A DNA stretch of 64,000 nucleotides from Pseudomonas sp. NFR16 (GTDB taxonomy: Bacteria > Pseudomonadota > Gammaproteobacteria > Pseudomonadales > Pseudomonadaceae), in the NCBI RefSeq assembly GCF_900108875.1, contig NZ_FNYJ01000002.1, positions 655,383-719,382 on the forward strand, written 5' to 3'. Positions 33,285 to 45,810 of the stretch are shown here, in pieces. The notes under the pieces were generated by a model, which saw nothing but the letters and a program-made list of their open reading frames with translations, did no database searches and was not told where the DNA came from. Within the stretch, counting starts at the first letter, position 1. Every line of letters starts with the position of its first letter. The translations under genes and the position numbers were made by a program.

Positions 33285-34739
33285 GTGCAGCCTCCCATGC
33301 GTCCAGTGCCTTGGCGGCTTCTTCAAGATCGGAAAACGGATGACGCTGGCCATCGATTTCCTGGTAATCCTCATGCCCCTTGCCTGCCAGCACGATCACA
33401 TCGGCGGCCTGGGCCTGCTCGATGATCCGGGCGATGGCAGTGGCGCGGCCTGCAACGAAATCGACGTTGTCAGCCGCGCTGAATCCTGCGCGGATGTCGT
33501 CGAAAATGCGCATCGCATCTTCAGTGCGCGGGTTGTCGTCGGTGACCAGAACCTTGTCGGCAAGACGCTCGACCACTTCGGCCATCAATGGACGCTTGCC
33601 GCGATCGCGATCGCCGCCGCAACCGAACAGGCAGGTCAGTTTGCCTTTGGCGTGAGGCCGCAGGGCCGCGAGGACTTTTTCCAGCGCGTCGGGCGTGTGC
33701 GCGTAGTCAACGACCACCAGGGGCCGAGATCCGCCACCCAGACGCTGCATCCGGCCAACCGGTCCTTCAAGACCCGGCAGCACTTTGAGGATGTCGTCCA
33801 GCGGGTAGTCCAGCCCCATCAACGCGCCGACCGCGGCGAGCACGTTGCTCAGGTTGAAGCGACCCAGCAGACTGCTGCGCAGCGCATGGTCACCCTGCGG
33901 CGTGACGAGCGTCGCGCGTACACCATCGTCATCGAAATGCGCATCGCGGCAGAACAGGTAAGCGCTGCTGTCTTCCTGGCTGTAGGTGATCAGCCGCGAG
34001 GCGTGTTGTTCGGCGGCCAGTTGCCGGCCGAATTCGTCATCCAGGTTGATCACGCGGCAACGCAGGTCATTCCACGCGAACAGCTTGGCCTTGGCCGCCG
34101 CGTAGGCTTCCATCGTGCCGTGGTAGTCCAGATGATCGCGGGACAGGTTCGTCATCACCGCGACGTCGAACGCCAGCGCAGTCACGCGCCCCTGATCCAG
34201 GCCGTGGGACGACACTTCCATGGCGATGGCCTTGGCACCGGCCTTCTTGAGGTCGTAAATGGTCGATTGCACGGAAATCGGATCAGGCGTGGTGTGGATG
34301 CCACTGTGCAGTTCACTGTAAAAACCGGTGCCCAGCGTTCCGATGATGCCGCAATGCTGTCCAAGCTGGTCCAGAGCCTGCGCCACCAATTGCGTCACAC
34401 TGGTTTTTCCGTTAGTGCCGGTCACGCCGACCATGTCCAGGCTACGACTCGGGTCACCATAGAAGCGGCCGGCGATATCGGACAGCTGCGCCGCCAGATT
34501 CTTGACCGGAATCATCGGAATGTCCGTGATCGGCAGCACTTTGGCGCCTTCGACTTCGTAGGCGATGGCGGCAGCGCCATGGGCAATGGCGTCGGTGATG
34601 TGATCGCGACCGTCGACCTTGAAGCCCGGAATCGCGAGGAACAGATCGCCCGGGCGAACCTTGCGGCTGTCCAGGGTCAGTTCACGGATCAGCAGATCAC
34701 GATCGCTCTGCGCGAAAATCTTGCTCAGGTTGAAAGACA

Positions 34740-34740
<1 letters not shown>
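33277..34740 (-). CDS. murE: UDP-MurNAc-dipeptide--meso-diaminopimelate ligase MurE
   Basis: 487 aa from ATG 34740 (MSFNLSKIFAQSDRDLL). The longer upstream frame is antisense to ftsI coding and has no family match. MurE adds meso-diaminopimelate. Visible are ELTLDSRKVRPGDLFLAIPG, the ATP loop VGVTGTNGKTSVTQLVA (near residue 110) and the substrate-selecting motif TDDNPRTEDAMRIF (near residue 407), whose DNPR indicates meso-DAP. Start and ftsI stop share one base (TGATG). Confidence 0.98.
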
Positions 34741-36774
<2,034 letters not shown>

Positions 36775-36778
<4 letters not shown>

Positions 36779-37722
36779 CGTAGTTTCTCCGCAACACGCA
36801 TCACTGCGCTGCGCGAGCGCGGGTTGGCACGTGTTTCTTCCTCGGAAGCGAACTGCGCCTTGCCGATCAACTTGATGCGCGGCTCGAAAGCCTGATGACG
36901 AATCGGCAGGTTGCGCGGCATGTTGTCCGCCTCACCTTTCACCAGTTTGCGCATGAACAGCTTGACGATGCGGTCTTCCAGCGAATGGAAACTGATCACG
37001 ACCAGGCGTCCGCCCACCTCGAGCGCGTCGAGTGCCGCGTCGAGGCCGGCTTCAAGGTCGCCGAGTTCGTTATTGACGTGAATCCGCAGCCCCTGAAACG
37101 CGCGCGTTGCAGGGTTCTTGCCCTTTTCCCAGGCTGGATTGGCCACTTTCAGCACTTCGGCCAGATCGGCGGTGCGCTCGAAGGGCTGGGTTTCGCGACG
37201 AGCCACGACAGCGCCTGCCATGCGCTTGGCAAAACGCTCTTCGCCGTATTCCTTGAAAACGCGGGCGATCTCATCGGCGGGCGCGCTGTTGACGAACTCC
37301 GCAGCACTGATGCCACGGGTCGGATCCATGCGCATGTCCAGCGGGCCGTCATTCATGAAACTGAAACCGCGCTCGGCGTCGTCGAGTTGAGGCGAGGAAA
37401 CGCCCAGGTCCAGCAGAATGCCGCTGACGTTCCCCGCAACGCCGCGTTCCAGAGCCTCGGCGCCCAATTCGGCAAAACTGCGCTGCACAATGACAAAGCG
37501 GCCGTCTTCGGCCGCCAGCGTTTGCCCTGTGGCAATCGCTTGAGGATCTTTATCGAATCCGAGAAGTCGGCCATCCGGCCCCAGGTGCTGCAATATAAGA
37601 CGGCTGTGTCCACCGCGCCCGAAAGTGCCATCCATATAGCAGCCATCCGCGCGCACCGCGAGAGCCTCGACGGCTTCTTCGAGCAGTACGGTGATGTGGG
37701 TAAAGCCGCTATTCGTAGTCAC
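36775..37722 (-). CDS. rsmH: 16S rRNA m4C1402 methyltransferase RsmH (MraW)
   Basis: 315 aa. RsmH methylates N4 of C1402 in 16S rRNA using S-adenosylmethionine. The sequence has [19 protein letters not shown], the SAM motif [17 protein letters not shown] (near residue 33), [26 protein letters not shown] blocks and [15 protein letters not shown] near residue 243. Its partner RsmI, which adds the 2'-O-methyl group on the same nucleotide, is encoded beyond rnpB at 38925-39797. It overlaps mraZ by 4 bases. Confidence 0.98.
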
Positions 37723-38174
37723 AGGATCAAATCACGCAGTTCATCAGGCATCGCGCCCGGTTTTTGAATGGCCGCGAGGTCCGCATCAGCAAGTGCGTTC
37801 CAGGCGTCCTCATCCCACAATTGAAACTTGTTCAGCTGGCCTACCAGCATCACTCGCTTATCGAGCTTGGCGTACTCACGCAAACGGGGTGGCACAAGAA
37901 AACGGCCGCTGCCGTCCAGTTCCAGGTCAACCGCATTCCCGATCAACAGCCGCTGCAGACGACGGTTCTCTTCACGGAATGTGGCGAGCTCACGCAACTT
38001 GGCTTCGATCAATTCCCATTCCGGAAGCGGATAGATGCACAAGCATGGGTCGACAGTATCAATGGTTACGATCAACTGGCCGGCGCTACGCGAATCGAGC
38101 TCGTCACGGTACCGGCTCGGCATAGCGAGACGGCCCTTTGCGTCGAGATTGATTGCGTTTGCACCACGGAACAC
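37719..38174 (-). CDS. mraZ: Transcriptional regulator MraZ
   Basis: 151 aa from GTG 38174 ([20 protein letters not shown]). Two AbrB-like halves carry the DxxGR motifs [17 protein letters not shown] and [16 protein letters not shown]. MraZ forms a ring that binds repeated boxes in front of its own operon and represses the dcw cluster. Three such boxes with 10-base spacing lie just upstream at 38211-38240, so autoregulation is likely. First gene of the cluster. Confidence 0.97.
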   Translation of the reverse strand: MFRGANAINLDAKGRLAMPSRYRDELDSRSAGQLIVTIDTVDPCLCIYPLPEWELIEAKLRELATFREENRRLQRLLIGNAVDLELDGSGRFLVPPRLREYAKLDKRVMLVGQLNKFQLWDEDAWNALADADLAAIQKPGAMPDELRDLIL

Positions 38175-38210
38175 AGGCGCGATCTCCGAATATTATCTTT
38201 TTGCGCTCAA

Positions 38211-38240
38211 AAAACCCACTTCACGCCACTTTCCGCCACT
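38211..38240 (-). promoter_or_regulatory. Three MraZ operator boxes
   Basis: On the minus strand three consecutive 10-base units read AGTGGCGGAA, AGTGGCGTGA and AGTGGGTTTT. This is the direct-repeat pattern (TGGG/TGGC every 10 bases) to which MraZ binds in E. coli. They lie immediately downstream of the -10 at 38248-38253, so a bound MraZ ring would sit on the start of transcription. Confidence 0.8.
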
Positions 38241-38247
38241 CGCGCAC

Positions 38248-38277
38248 ACTATAGGAATGCGCCCACCACACCGTCAA
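38248..38277 (-). promoter_or_regulatory. Sigma-70 promoter of the mraZ/dcw operon
   Basis: On the minus strand TTGACG (38277-38272) and TATAGT (38253-38248) are separated by 18 bases. Both hexamers match the vegetative consensus at five and four or five positions. The start would fall next to the MraZ boxes. Confidence 0.78.
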
Positions 38278-38283
38278 GGCGAC

Positions 38284-38478
38284 TTCTTAAGGAAAACCCT
38301 TACAGGACGGAGATTTAGGAGAGGTTATGCAGGAGTTTTAAAAAAAATCGGACAGTTCCTACGGATAATTCCGAGGATGAACAGAACGTTCAGCGCAGAA
38401 CTTAAAGTGATTTATGAGGTTTAAGATTTTTTTGGCATTAAGCGGAGGGAGAAACGGTACAAACGAGGGGAGAAAAAA
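38284..38478. other. AT-rich stretch between the mraZ promoter and rnpB
   Basis: About 190 bases, clearly richer in A and T than the rest of the window (for example GTTTTAAAAAAAATCGG near 38335 and GATTTTTTTGGC near 38427). The plus strand offers only tiny frames, such as a 15-codon one at 38376-38423. The 3' end of rnpB with its T-run lies on the right. I see no supported gene. It could simply be promoter-flanking DNA. Confidence 0.5.
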
Positions 38479-38481
38479 GGT

Positions 38482-38841
38482 GGAGAGTCGATCTGTAAGC
38501 CGGGTTCTGTCGAGGACAGTCATTCCTCTACGATGGCCATCACTGGACATCTTTAGCAACCTACCCGGTTCCAGCGCGGGCCACGCCTTGGAACCCTATT
38601 TGGTCTTGCTCCGAGTGGGGTTTACCTAGCCACGAACTGTTGCCAGACGTGCGGTGCGCTCTTACCGCACCTTTTCACCCTTACCGGCACCGAAGTGCTT
38701 AGGCGGTTATTTTCTGTGGCACTTTCCGTAGGCTCGCGCCCCCCAGGCGTTACCTGGCACTCCGCCCTATGGAGCCCGGACTTTCCTCCCCCCTTCATTG
38801 CGGAACAATGAAAGGCAGCGACTGTCCAATCGACTCTCCGC
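38482..38841 (-). ncRNA. rnpB: RNase P RNA (type A)
   Basis: About 356 nt. This is the catalytic RNA of RNase P, which matures tRNA 5' ends. The ends pair as helix P1 (GGAGAGTCGAT at the 5' end, ATCGACTCTCC at the 3' end). The minus strand carries GAAAGTCCGGGCTCCATAGG (the universal core near the 5' end), GTGCCAGGTAACGCC, and the 3' block AACCCGGCTTACAG that pairs with the tRNA CCA end. CCTTTTTTCTCC follows P1 directly and can terminate the transcript. It lies between mraZ and rsmI, as in other pseudomonads. The ends are accurate to a few bases. Confidence 0.97.
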
Positions 38842-38846
38842 CGCCA

Positions 38847-38875
38847 AGGGTAATGGCAGGACGCTTCGAGAACAA
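38847..38875 (-). promoter_or_regulatory. Candidate promoter of rnpB
   Basis: On the minus strand TTGTTC (38875-38870) and TACCCT (38852-38847) are 17 bases apart. Transcription would begin a few bases before the P1 helix of rnpB. Confidence 0.55.
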
Positions 38876-38924
38876 GCTTTAATAAGCCGCTCAGCCGTTT
38901 GTCAGACAAGTCGACGAGCGTGGT

Positions 38925-39797
38925 TTACTCGCTTTTCTGCTTCTCCAGCGCTACCTGATACAGCAGGTTCTTGCGCACGCCGGTAATCTCCGCCGCCACT
39001 GCAGCCGCACGCTTGAGCGGCATCTCCTGCAACAGCAGATCAAGCACACGCCGCGCCTCGGCACCAATGACGTCCTCGCCCTGCGGCTCACTCCACCCCG
39101 ACACGAGCACAACGCATTCACCGCGCTGCTGATTGCTGTCACCTTCAACGAAGGCCCGCAATTCACCCAGCGGCAGCCCTTTGAGGGTTTCGAACGTCTT
39201 GGTCAGCTCTCGACCCAGCACGGCAGGCCGCTCGGCGCCGAAAATGACTTCCATGTCCTGCAGGCACTCAAGAATCCGGTGGGGCGCCTCATAGAAGATC
39301 AGCGTACGAGGCTCCTCCTTTAAAAGCTCGAGACGCGATTTGCGCCCCACTGATTTGGCGGGCAGAAAACCTTCGAAAATGAAACGATCGGACGGCAGCC
39401 CTGCCGCCGACAAGGCTGCGATCAAGGCACAGGCGCCTGGCACCGGCACGACTTGGATACCCGCTGCCCTGGCCTGACGCACCAGGTGATAACCCGGATC
39501 GGAAATCAGCGGTGTGCCTGCGTCGGAGATCAGCGCGACATCGTCCCCGGCCAGCAGACGCGTGATAAAACGACTGCCTTCATCACGCTCATTGTGCTCA
39601 TGGCATGCAGCCAGCGGAGTGGCGATGCCGAAATGCTGCATCAACCTTAATGAATGACGAGTATCCTCGGCAGCGATCAGTGCAACGTCACGAAGCACTT
39701 TCAGCGCGCGCACGCTCATGTCGTCCAGGTTGCCGATCGGCGTGGCCACCACATAAAGCGAGCCCGTAGTGGAATTCGAAGCACCCGGAGCAGTCAA
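38925..39797 (-). CDS. rsmI: 16S rRNA 2'-O-methyltransferase RsmI
   Basis: 290 aa from TTG 39797, chosen because GAGG lies eight bases upstream. A GTG three codons earlier overlaps that site. RsmI methylates the ribose of C1402 in 16S rRNA with SAM. The tetrapyrrole-methylase fold shows GSLYVVATPIGNLDDMSVRA, ALIAAEDTRHSLRLM, ALISDAGTPLISDPG, VPVPGACALIAALSAAG and LIFYEAPHRILECL. The C-terminal HTH-like part (MPLKRAAAVAAEITGVRKNL) is also typical. It is divergent from lpoA; a -10-like TACAAT on the minus strand is at 39835-39830. Confidence 0.96.
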   Translation of the reverse strand: MTAPGASNSTTGSLYVVATPIGNLDDMSVRALKVLRDVALIAAEDTRHSLRLMQHFGIATPLAACHEHNERDEGSRFITRLLAGDDVALISDAGTPLISDPGYHLVRQARAAGIQVVPVPGACALIAALSAAGLPSDRFIFEGFLPAKSVGRKSRLELLKEEPRTLIFYEAPHRILECLQDMEVIFGAERPAVLGRELTKTFETLKGLPLGELRAFVEGDSNQQRGECVVLVSGWSEPQGEDVIGAEARRVLDLLLQEMPLKRAAAVAAEITGVRKNLLYQVALEKQKSE

Positions 39798-40064
39798 AGC
39801 GCACACCTCATGTTGTGTAGAAAGCCTGCATTGTACAGCCTCTGGCCAGGACAATCGGGCGCAGCGAACAGGGATAATGAAAAATGGACGCAAAGATTCG
39901 CTCACACACCGGCACGATGCCGCGGATGGGAACCCTGCCGACCGAGGCACGCCCTTGCGTCCCAGGGCGACCCATATCGCAGCTTTGACGCCTTCAACGT
40001 CGCGCCCCGGCCAGTGCTTGGGTACAATTCCACGCTTATTTGCTCGAGTATCAGGAACATATAC

Positions 40065-41879
40065 ATGATCGCTTGCCTGCGGCTGTTCTCTGCCCTCTGC
40101 CTGGCTGCCTTGTTGGCGGCTTGCGCCGGTTCGCCCTCCTCCAGTCTTGGCGAACTGCCACGCACCACTGACGCCAGCATCGAGCAGTTGCTCGAACAAG
40201 CTTCGACGGCGAAAACGCCTGATCAGGCTGCCCTGCTGAAACTGACCGCCGCGGATCTGGCTGCTCGCCAGAACAACCCAAGTCGCGCTGCCAGCATTCT
40301 TGAGCAAGTGCAGATGGATCAGCTCAAGACCGACAAGCAGATCTACGCCAGCACTCTCTCGGCCGAACTCGCGCTGGGACGCAGTCAGCCAAAAGCCGCG
40401 CTGACTGCGCTGAATCATCCGAGCCTGCAGCACCTGGGTGAAATGCCGGTCGATCTGCAGACCCGCACCCATACCGTCCGCGCCCGCGCTCTGGAAGCCG
40501 ACGGCCAGACGCTGGCCGCCGCGAGCGAGCGCGTCTTCATGGGCCCGTTGCTCCAAGGCGACGCGCTGAGCGCTAACAACGACGCGATCTGGACGCTGGT
40601 CGCGGCCTTGCCGCCCGAGCAATTGCAGAGCACCGCCAACGACGACATGGGCGGCTGGCTGAGCTTGGCCCGCGCGGTCAAAGGCGCAGGCACGCTGGAA
40701 CAGCAACAGGCCGCCATCGATAACTGGAAAGCACAGAACCCGCAGCATCCGGCCGCGCGGCAGTTGCCTTCAGCCCTGGCTCAATTGCGCGAACTGAAAA
40801 GCCAGCCACTGACCAAAATTGCCCTGCTGCTTCCACAGGACGGTCCGCTCGCTTCGGTCGCTCGCGCACTGCGTGATGGCTTCATGGCGGCTCATTATCA
40901 GGCGCAGCAAGCTGGCCAGACGCCGCCCGCCATCGAGGTGTTCGACAGCTCCCGCATAACGTCCATGGACGCTTTTTATGCACAGGCCAAGGCCGCAGGC
41001 GTTCAGTTGGTGGTGGGCCCGCTGGAGAAACCACTGGTCAAACAGCTGAGCACTCATCAGCAACTGCCGATCACGACCCTCGCGCTGAACTACAGCGACA
41101 CCACCGCACAGGGGCCTGCCGAGCTGTTCCAGTTCGGTCTGGCGGCCGAAGACGAAGCGCGGGAAGTCGCACGCCGCGCCTGGGCCGATGGTAAACGCAG
41201 CGCTGTCGCCATGGTGCCGAAAGGCGAATGGGGCGATCGCGTGCTCGAAGCGTTCCGCCAAAGCTGGCAGGCCAAAGGCGGCACGCTGCTGGGTGTGGAG
41301 CGCATCGATCAGCCGGTGGCGCTGGCCCAGCAAGTCGCCGATCTGTTCCAGTTGCGCAACAGCGAAGGCCGCGCTCAGCGACTGCAGAGCACAACGGGCG
41401 CGCAGATGGCCGCTCAGCCGAGCCGCCGCCAGGACGTGGACTTCATGTTCCTCGCCGCAACGCCGCAGCAGGCTCAGCAGATCAAGCCGACCATGGTCTT
41501 CCAGTACGCAGGTGACGTGCCGGTCTACGCGACTTCGCACTTGTTCACCAACAGCGGCGACCAGGCGATGTACAACGACCTGGCTGGCGTGCGCTTCTGC
41601 GAAACGCCTTGGCTGCTCAATGCTGCCGACCCGCTGCGCCAGCAAGTCACCACGCAGTGGCCTCAGGCTGGCGGCAGCCTGGGTCGCCTGTACGCCATGG
41701 GCATCGACGCCTATCGTCTGGCGCCACGCCTGACCCAACTGAAAACACTGCCCGACACCCGCATCGACGGCCTCTCCGGCAGCCTGGCGATCGGCCAGGG
41801 CCAGCGCATCGAGCGTCAACTGCCATGGGCCGAATTTGTCGATGGCAAGGTTCAGCGTCTGCCGGACACCGCTCCTTGA
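40065..41879 (+). CDS. lpoA: LpoA-type lipoprotein activator of penicillin-binding protein
   Basis: 604 aa from ATG 40065, with AGGAAC upstream and a -10-like TACAAT at 40023. A lipoprotein signal peptide (LCLAALLAACAGS, lipid on the Cys) sends it to the outer membrane. The N-terminal half (about 30-255) is TPR-like and helical, and the C-terminal half (about 255-604) has a periplasmic-binding-protein fold (KIALLLPQDGPLASVARALR, DFMFLAATPQQAQQIKP). LpoA reaches through the periplasm to stimulate PBP1A; in P. aeruginosa this is PA4423. It heads lpoA-yraN-diaA-dolP, and its stop overlaps the yraN start. Confidence 0.93.
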   Translation: MIACLRLFSALCLAALLAACAGSPSSSLGELPRTTDASIEQLLEQASTAKTPDQAALLKLTAADLAARQNNPSRAASILEQVQMDQLKTDKQIYASTLSAELALGRSQPKAALTALNHPSLQHLGEMPVDLQTRTHTVRARALEADGQTLAAASERVFMGPLLQGDALSANNDAIWTLVAALPPEQLQSTANDDMGGWLSLARAVKGAGTLEQQQAAIDNWKAQNPQHPAARQLPSALAQLRELKSQPLTKIALLLPQDGPLASVARALRDGFMAAHYQAQQAGQTPPAIEVFDSSRITSMDAFYAQAKAAGVQLVVGPLEKPLVKQLSTHQQLPITTLALNYSDTTAQGPAELFQFGLAAEDEAREVARRAWADGKRSAVAMVPKGEWGDRVLEAFRQSWQAKGGTLLGVERIDQPVALAQQVADLFQLRNSEGRAQRLQSTTGAQMAAQPSRRQDVDFMFLAATPQQAQQIKPTMVFQYAGDVPVYATSHLFTNSGDQAMYNDLAGVRFCETPWLLNAADPLRQQVTTQWPQAGGSLGRLYAMGIDAYRLAPRLTQLKTLPDTRIDGLSGSLAIGQGQRIERQLPWAEFVDGKVQRLPDTAP

Positions 41880-42250
41880 CCCTTGGCAACACCCGACGGA
41901 CCGCAGGGCGCGAGGCCGAAGCCTACGCCCTGCGACATCTTAAGCAGCACGGTTTGCAACTGATCACGCAGAACTGGTTGTGCAGGCGCGGCGAGCTTGA
42001 TCTGGTCATGCTCGACGGCGATACAGTAGTATTCGTCGAAGTTCGTTATCGTCGCCATGCAGGTTGGGGTGGTGCGCTGGAAAGCGTGGACTTTCGCAAG
42101 CAGGAAAAGCTCACCCTGGCCGCCCAGTCGTTTCTGCAAAGCGAGTCGAAGTGGGCCGATTCACCCTGCCGTTTCGACGTCGTGGCGATCAATGGCGATC
42201 CGGGAACAGCACCCGCACTGAACTGGCTGAAGAATGCCTTCGATAGCTGA
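41876..42250 (+). CDS. YraN-family protein (UPF0102, endonuclease-like fold)
   Basis: 124 aa from TTG 41876, overlapping the lpoA stop (TTGA). The family has a restriction-endonuclease-like fold, and GELDLVMLDGDTVVFVEVRYRR (residues about 44-65) shows the E...D...ExR arrangement of that nuclease fold. The function is unknown. The position between lpoA and diaA is conserved in gammaproteobacteria. About 167 bases follow before diaA, with an inverted repeat TGAACGG/CCGTTCA and a T8 run near 42312. Confidence 0.9.
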   Translation: MTLGNTRRTAGREAEAYALRHLKQHGLQLITQNWLCRRGELDLVMLDGDTVVFVEVRYRRHAGWGGALESVDFRKQEKLTLAAQSFLQSESKWADSPCRFDVVAINGDPGTAPALNWLKNAFDS

Positions 42251-42417
42251 ACGGCCCACGCCAGAGCGTCAATGCATCCGTTCATAGCCAAGCGTGCCGA
42301 TGATTCCATACCGTTTTTTTTGCTCTTTGCTTTGCGGGCTGCACAGTTTTGTGCCGGGAAGCCGATGACACACTTCAAACGTCACCCGACCCGCTGCCCC
42401 TATTAAGGTTTACATAG

Positions 42418-43586
<1,169 letters not shown>

Positions 43587-43596
43587 TTCATACCTC

Positions 43597-43682
43597 TGTA
43601 GGAGCGCGCTTGCCCGCGCTTGCTGTCTGAAGTAACGGATCGGTCACTGCCCCAATACCCTCGTGAGCAAGCGCGCTCCTGC
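43597..43682. repeat. Type 1 REP inverted pair after dolP
   Basis: TGTAGGAGCGCGCTTGCCCG (43597-43616) and the inverted GTGAGCAAGCGCGCTCCTG (about 43663-43681) enclose about 45 bases. This is the classic REP doublet, here at the 3' end of an operon ahead of its terminator. Confidence 0.85.
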
Positions 43683-43702
43683 CGCTTCAATCGATACGCA
43701 AT

Positions 43703-43734
43703 AAAAAAGGCGATCCCTCGGGATCGCCTTTTTT
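43703..43734. terminator. Bidirectional terminator between dolP and sspB
   Basis: GGCGATCC, a CTCG loop and GGATCGCC form a perfect 8-base stem, with A6 before and T6 after. It ends both converging transcripts. Confidence 0.92.
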
Positions 43735-43750
43735 CGTTGCAGCGCAGTCG

Positions 43751-44164
43751 TTATTTGACCACTTTCAAACTCGGCCGACCGGTCGGACGTGGTGGTTCGT
43801 CATCCGGTGGCGGCATGTCGTCATCGACATCCAGGTCTTCGTCGTCATCCACGGCAGGCTCGAGATCGAACACCATGCCCTGGCCATTCTCGCGGGCGTA
43901 AATCCCCATGACGGCCGAGACAGGGACGTACAGGCTGTGGGGAACACCGCCGAAACGGCCTTCGAAACTCACTGCGTCGTTGTCCATGTGCAAATGGCGT
44001 ACGGCGCTTGGCGAAATGTTCAGAACGATCTGGCCATCATTGGCGAAGCCTTGAGGGACTTGTACCGCCGGGTATTCGGCGTTGACCAGAATGTGCGGCG
44101 TGCAATCGTTATCTACGATCCACTCATAAAGAGCGCGGATCAGATAGGGGCGACTGGAGTTCAT
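43751..44164 (-). CDS. sspB: ClpXP adaptor SspB
   Basis: 137 aa from ATG 44164 (MNSSRPYLIRALYEWIVDND). SspB delivers ssrA-tagged proteins from stalled ribosomes to ClpXP. The N-terminal substrate-binding domain spans about 1-110 (TPHILVNAEYPAVQVP, FEGRFGGVPHSLYVPVSAV). An acidic, Pro-rich linker (DDDEDLDVDDDMPPPDDEPP) leads to the ClpX-docking peptide RPSLKVVK at the end. It follows sspA by 18 bases on the same strand. Confidence 0.96.
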   Translation of the reverse strand: MNSSRPYLIRALYEWIVDNDCTPHILVNAEYPAVQVPQGFANDGQIVLNISPSAVRHLHMDNDAVSFEGRFGGVPHSLYVPVSAVMGIYARENGQGMVFDLEPAVDDDEDLDVDDDMPPPDDEPPRPTGRPSLKVVK

Positions 44165-44182
44165 CAAACGGCTCCTTAGGCC

Positions 44183-44800
44183 TTAGCGCATGTCACGTTC
44201 GGCGGCAGACAGACTTGCCTGGAAGGCCTCACGCGCAAACTGGCGCTCCATATAATCAAGCAGCGGCTTGGCGGGCCGCGGCAATTCGATACCCAGAATC
44301 GGCAGGCGCCAGAGTATGGGCAATAGACAGCAGTCGACCAGACTTTGCTCGTCGCTGAGGAAAAAAGGCTTCTCAGCGAACAGCGGCGAAACGCCGGTCA
44401 GACTTTCACGCAGCTCCTTGCGCGACTGGGCCCGGACAGCTTCTTTGCTGCGCGGATCCAGAATCACATCCACCAGCGCGCACCAGTCACGCTGAATCCT
44501 GTGGATCAGCAAACGGCTGTTGGCGCGTGCGACCGGATAAACCGGGAGCAGAGGCGGATGCGGATAACGCTCATCCAGGTATTCCATCACCACCGTCGAC
44601 TCGTACAACGCCAGGTCGCGATCAACCAGGGTCGGCACGCTGCCGTACGGATTCACCTCGATCAGTTTGGCCGGATGACGACCTTCTACAACATCAATGA
44701 TCTCGGCGCTGACACCTTTCTCGGCGAGCACGATGCGCACGCGATGGGAATAGTGGTCGGCGGGGTCGGAGTAACAGGCCAACCGGTTGGTCACGCCCAT
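44183..44800 (-). CDS. sspA: Stringent starvation protein A (GST-fold RNA polymerase partner)
   Basis: 205 aa from ATG 44800 ([20 protein letters not shown]). SspA has a glutathione-transferase fold without the enzyme activity. It binds RNA polymerase with sigma-70 to control stationary-phase and virulence genes. The thioredoxin-like half has [20 protein letters not shown] with [13 protein letters not shown], the PHPPL surface motif conserved in SspA. It is upstream of sspB in one operon, after the petABC terminator. Confidence 0.95.
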   Translation of the reverse strand: MGVTNRLACYSDPADHYSHRVRIVLAEKGVSAEIIDVVEGRHPAKLIEVNPYGSVPTLVDRDLALYESTVVMEYLDERYPHPPLLPVYPVARANSRLLIHRIQRDWCALVDVILDPRSKEAVRAQSRKELRESLTGVSPLFAEKPFFLSDEQSLVDCCLLPILWRLPILGIELPRPAKPLLDYMERQFAREAFQASLSAAERDMR

Positions 44801-44827
44801 GGCGATCCTCCTCGCTTGTTTAATATT

Positions 44828-44866
44828 CAAAAACAGAAAAAACGAACGCGCCCCGAAGGCGCCTCC
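44828..44866 (-). terminator. Terminator of petABC
   Basis: On the minus strand GCGCC, a short TTCGG-type loop and GGCGC form a compact stem. It is followed by GTTCGTTTTTTCTGTTTTT, a strong T-tract, between the petC stop and the sspA start. Confidence 0.7.
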
Positions 44867-45027
44867 GGCAACATCCACAGTGGCAGGTGTCCGTCGCGGG
44901 CGACAAGATAGCTCATTTACTCAAAGTAAATTCTGCAATCTTTCGCCCGCCACTATACCTGCTCTGCGTGCATTACCCGAACGAGGCTCAACGGAGCGCG
45001 TTCTGCGTCAGCGACACCCATCTTCGA

Positions 45028-45810
45028 TCAGTGCACATCCTTCCAGTATTCGCGCTTGAGCAAGTACGCAAATATGAACAGGACCGCCAGATAGAGCAGC
45101 ACGTAAGTGCCGATTCTTTGATGTTGCAGTTTCACCGGATTCGCCGAGTAGGCGAGGAACGTCACCAGATTCTTGATCTTCTGATCGAATTGCTCTTCGG
45201 TCAGCGTGCCCGTCTTGGGTAAGACGGTCAGCTGATCACACGCCTCATGAGTCAACGGCGACCCAGTCAGTGGGTCGTACTGCTTCTTGCCGTCCTCGAC
45301 CAGTTGCACCTGCTTGCAGCCAATCACCTGACGGCCCTGCAATCCCACAAGCACATTAGGCATGCCGACATTGGGGAACACTTTGTTATTGACGCCCCAA
45401 GGCCGCGCGGGATCTTCGTAGAACGAGCGCAGATACCCGTAAAGCCAGTCGGTGCCGCGCACCCGTGCCACCAGGGTCAGATCCGGCGGCGCGGCGCCGA
45501 ACCACACTTTGGCGTCCGCAGGCTGCATGCCGGAACTCATGTGATCGCCGATCTTGGCGCCCGTGAAGACCAGTTTTTCCAGCATCAGCTCATGAGGAAT
45601 GCCCAAGTCGTCGGCCACTCGCTCGTAACGCTGGAATTTGGCGCCGTGACAGCCCATGCAATAGTTGACGAAGGTCCGGGCTCCGTCCTGCATGGCGACC
45701 TTGTCGGCGACATCGATATCGACGCTTTCCAACTCCGGGCCGCCGTGTTCGTCAGCGAAAGACAGGACAGGGAGCGCAGCCAGCAACAAAACAGCCAGTA
45801 GCTTTTTCAT
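45028..45810 (-). CDS. petC: Cytochrome c1 of the bc1 complex
   Basis: 260 aa from ATG 45810, sharing one base with the petB stop. A signal peptide (KKLLAVLLLAALPVLSFA) precedes the haem domain. NYCMGCHGAKFQRYERVAD holds the CxxCH haem c site near residue 51. The distal Met is probably in the GDHMSSGMQPADAKVWFG region. A C-terminal anchor helix (TYVLLYLAVLFIFAYLLKREYW) fixes it in the inner membrane. It passes electrons from the Rieske protein to soluble cytochrome c. Confidence 0.97.
   Translation of the reverse strand: MKKLLAVLLLAALPVLSFADEHGGPELESVDIDVADKVAMQDGARTFVNYCMGCHGAKFQRYERVADDLGIPHELMLEKLVFTGAKIGDHMSSGMQPADAKVWFGAAPPDLTLVARVRGTDWLYGYLRSFYEDPARPWGVNNKVFPNVGMPNVLVGLQGRQVIGCKQVQLVEDGKKQYDPLTGSPLTHEACDQLTVLPKTGTLTEEQFDQKIKNLVTFLAYSANPVKLQHQRIGTYVLLYLAVLFIFAYLLKREYWKDVH

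Noticed and set aside
38376..38423. 15-codon frame (MNRTFSAELKVIYEV) upstream of rnpB
   Set aside because: Ribosome site spacing is poor and no relative is known to me. Too short to support.
39654..41879. Long N-terminal extension of LpoA
   Set aside because: The extension runs over the rsmI start on the other strand. The lipoprotein signal peptide begins at 40065 with a ribosome site.
42248..42320. Possible terminator after yraN (TGAACGG/CCGTTCA and a T8 run)
   Set aside because: The T-run is about 28 bases away from the short stem, so it does not form a normal terminator, and the operon probably continues to diaA.
44896..44952. Imperfect inverted repeat (GCGGGCGACAAGAT / ATCTTTCGCCCGC)
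   Set aside because: The arms differ at several bases and enclose a long AT-rich loop next to the petC 3' end. It may be a decayed REP, but the match is too weak to call.
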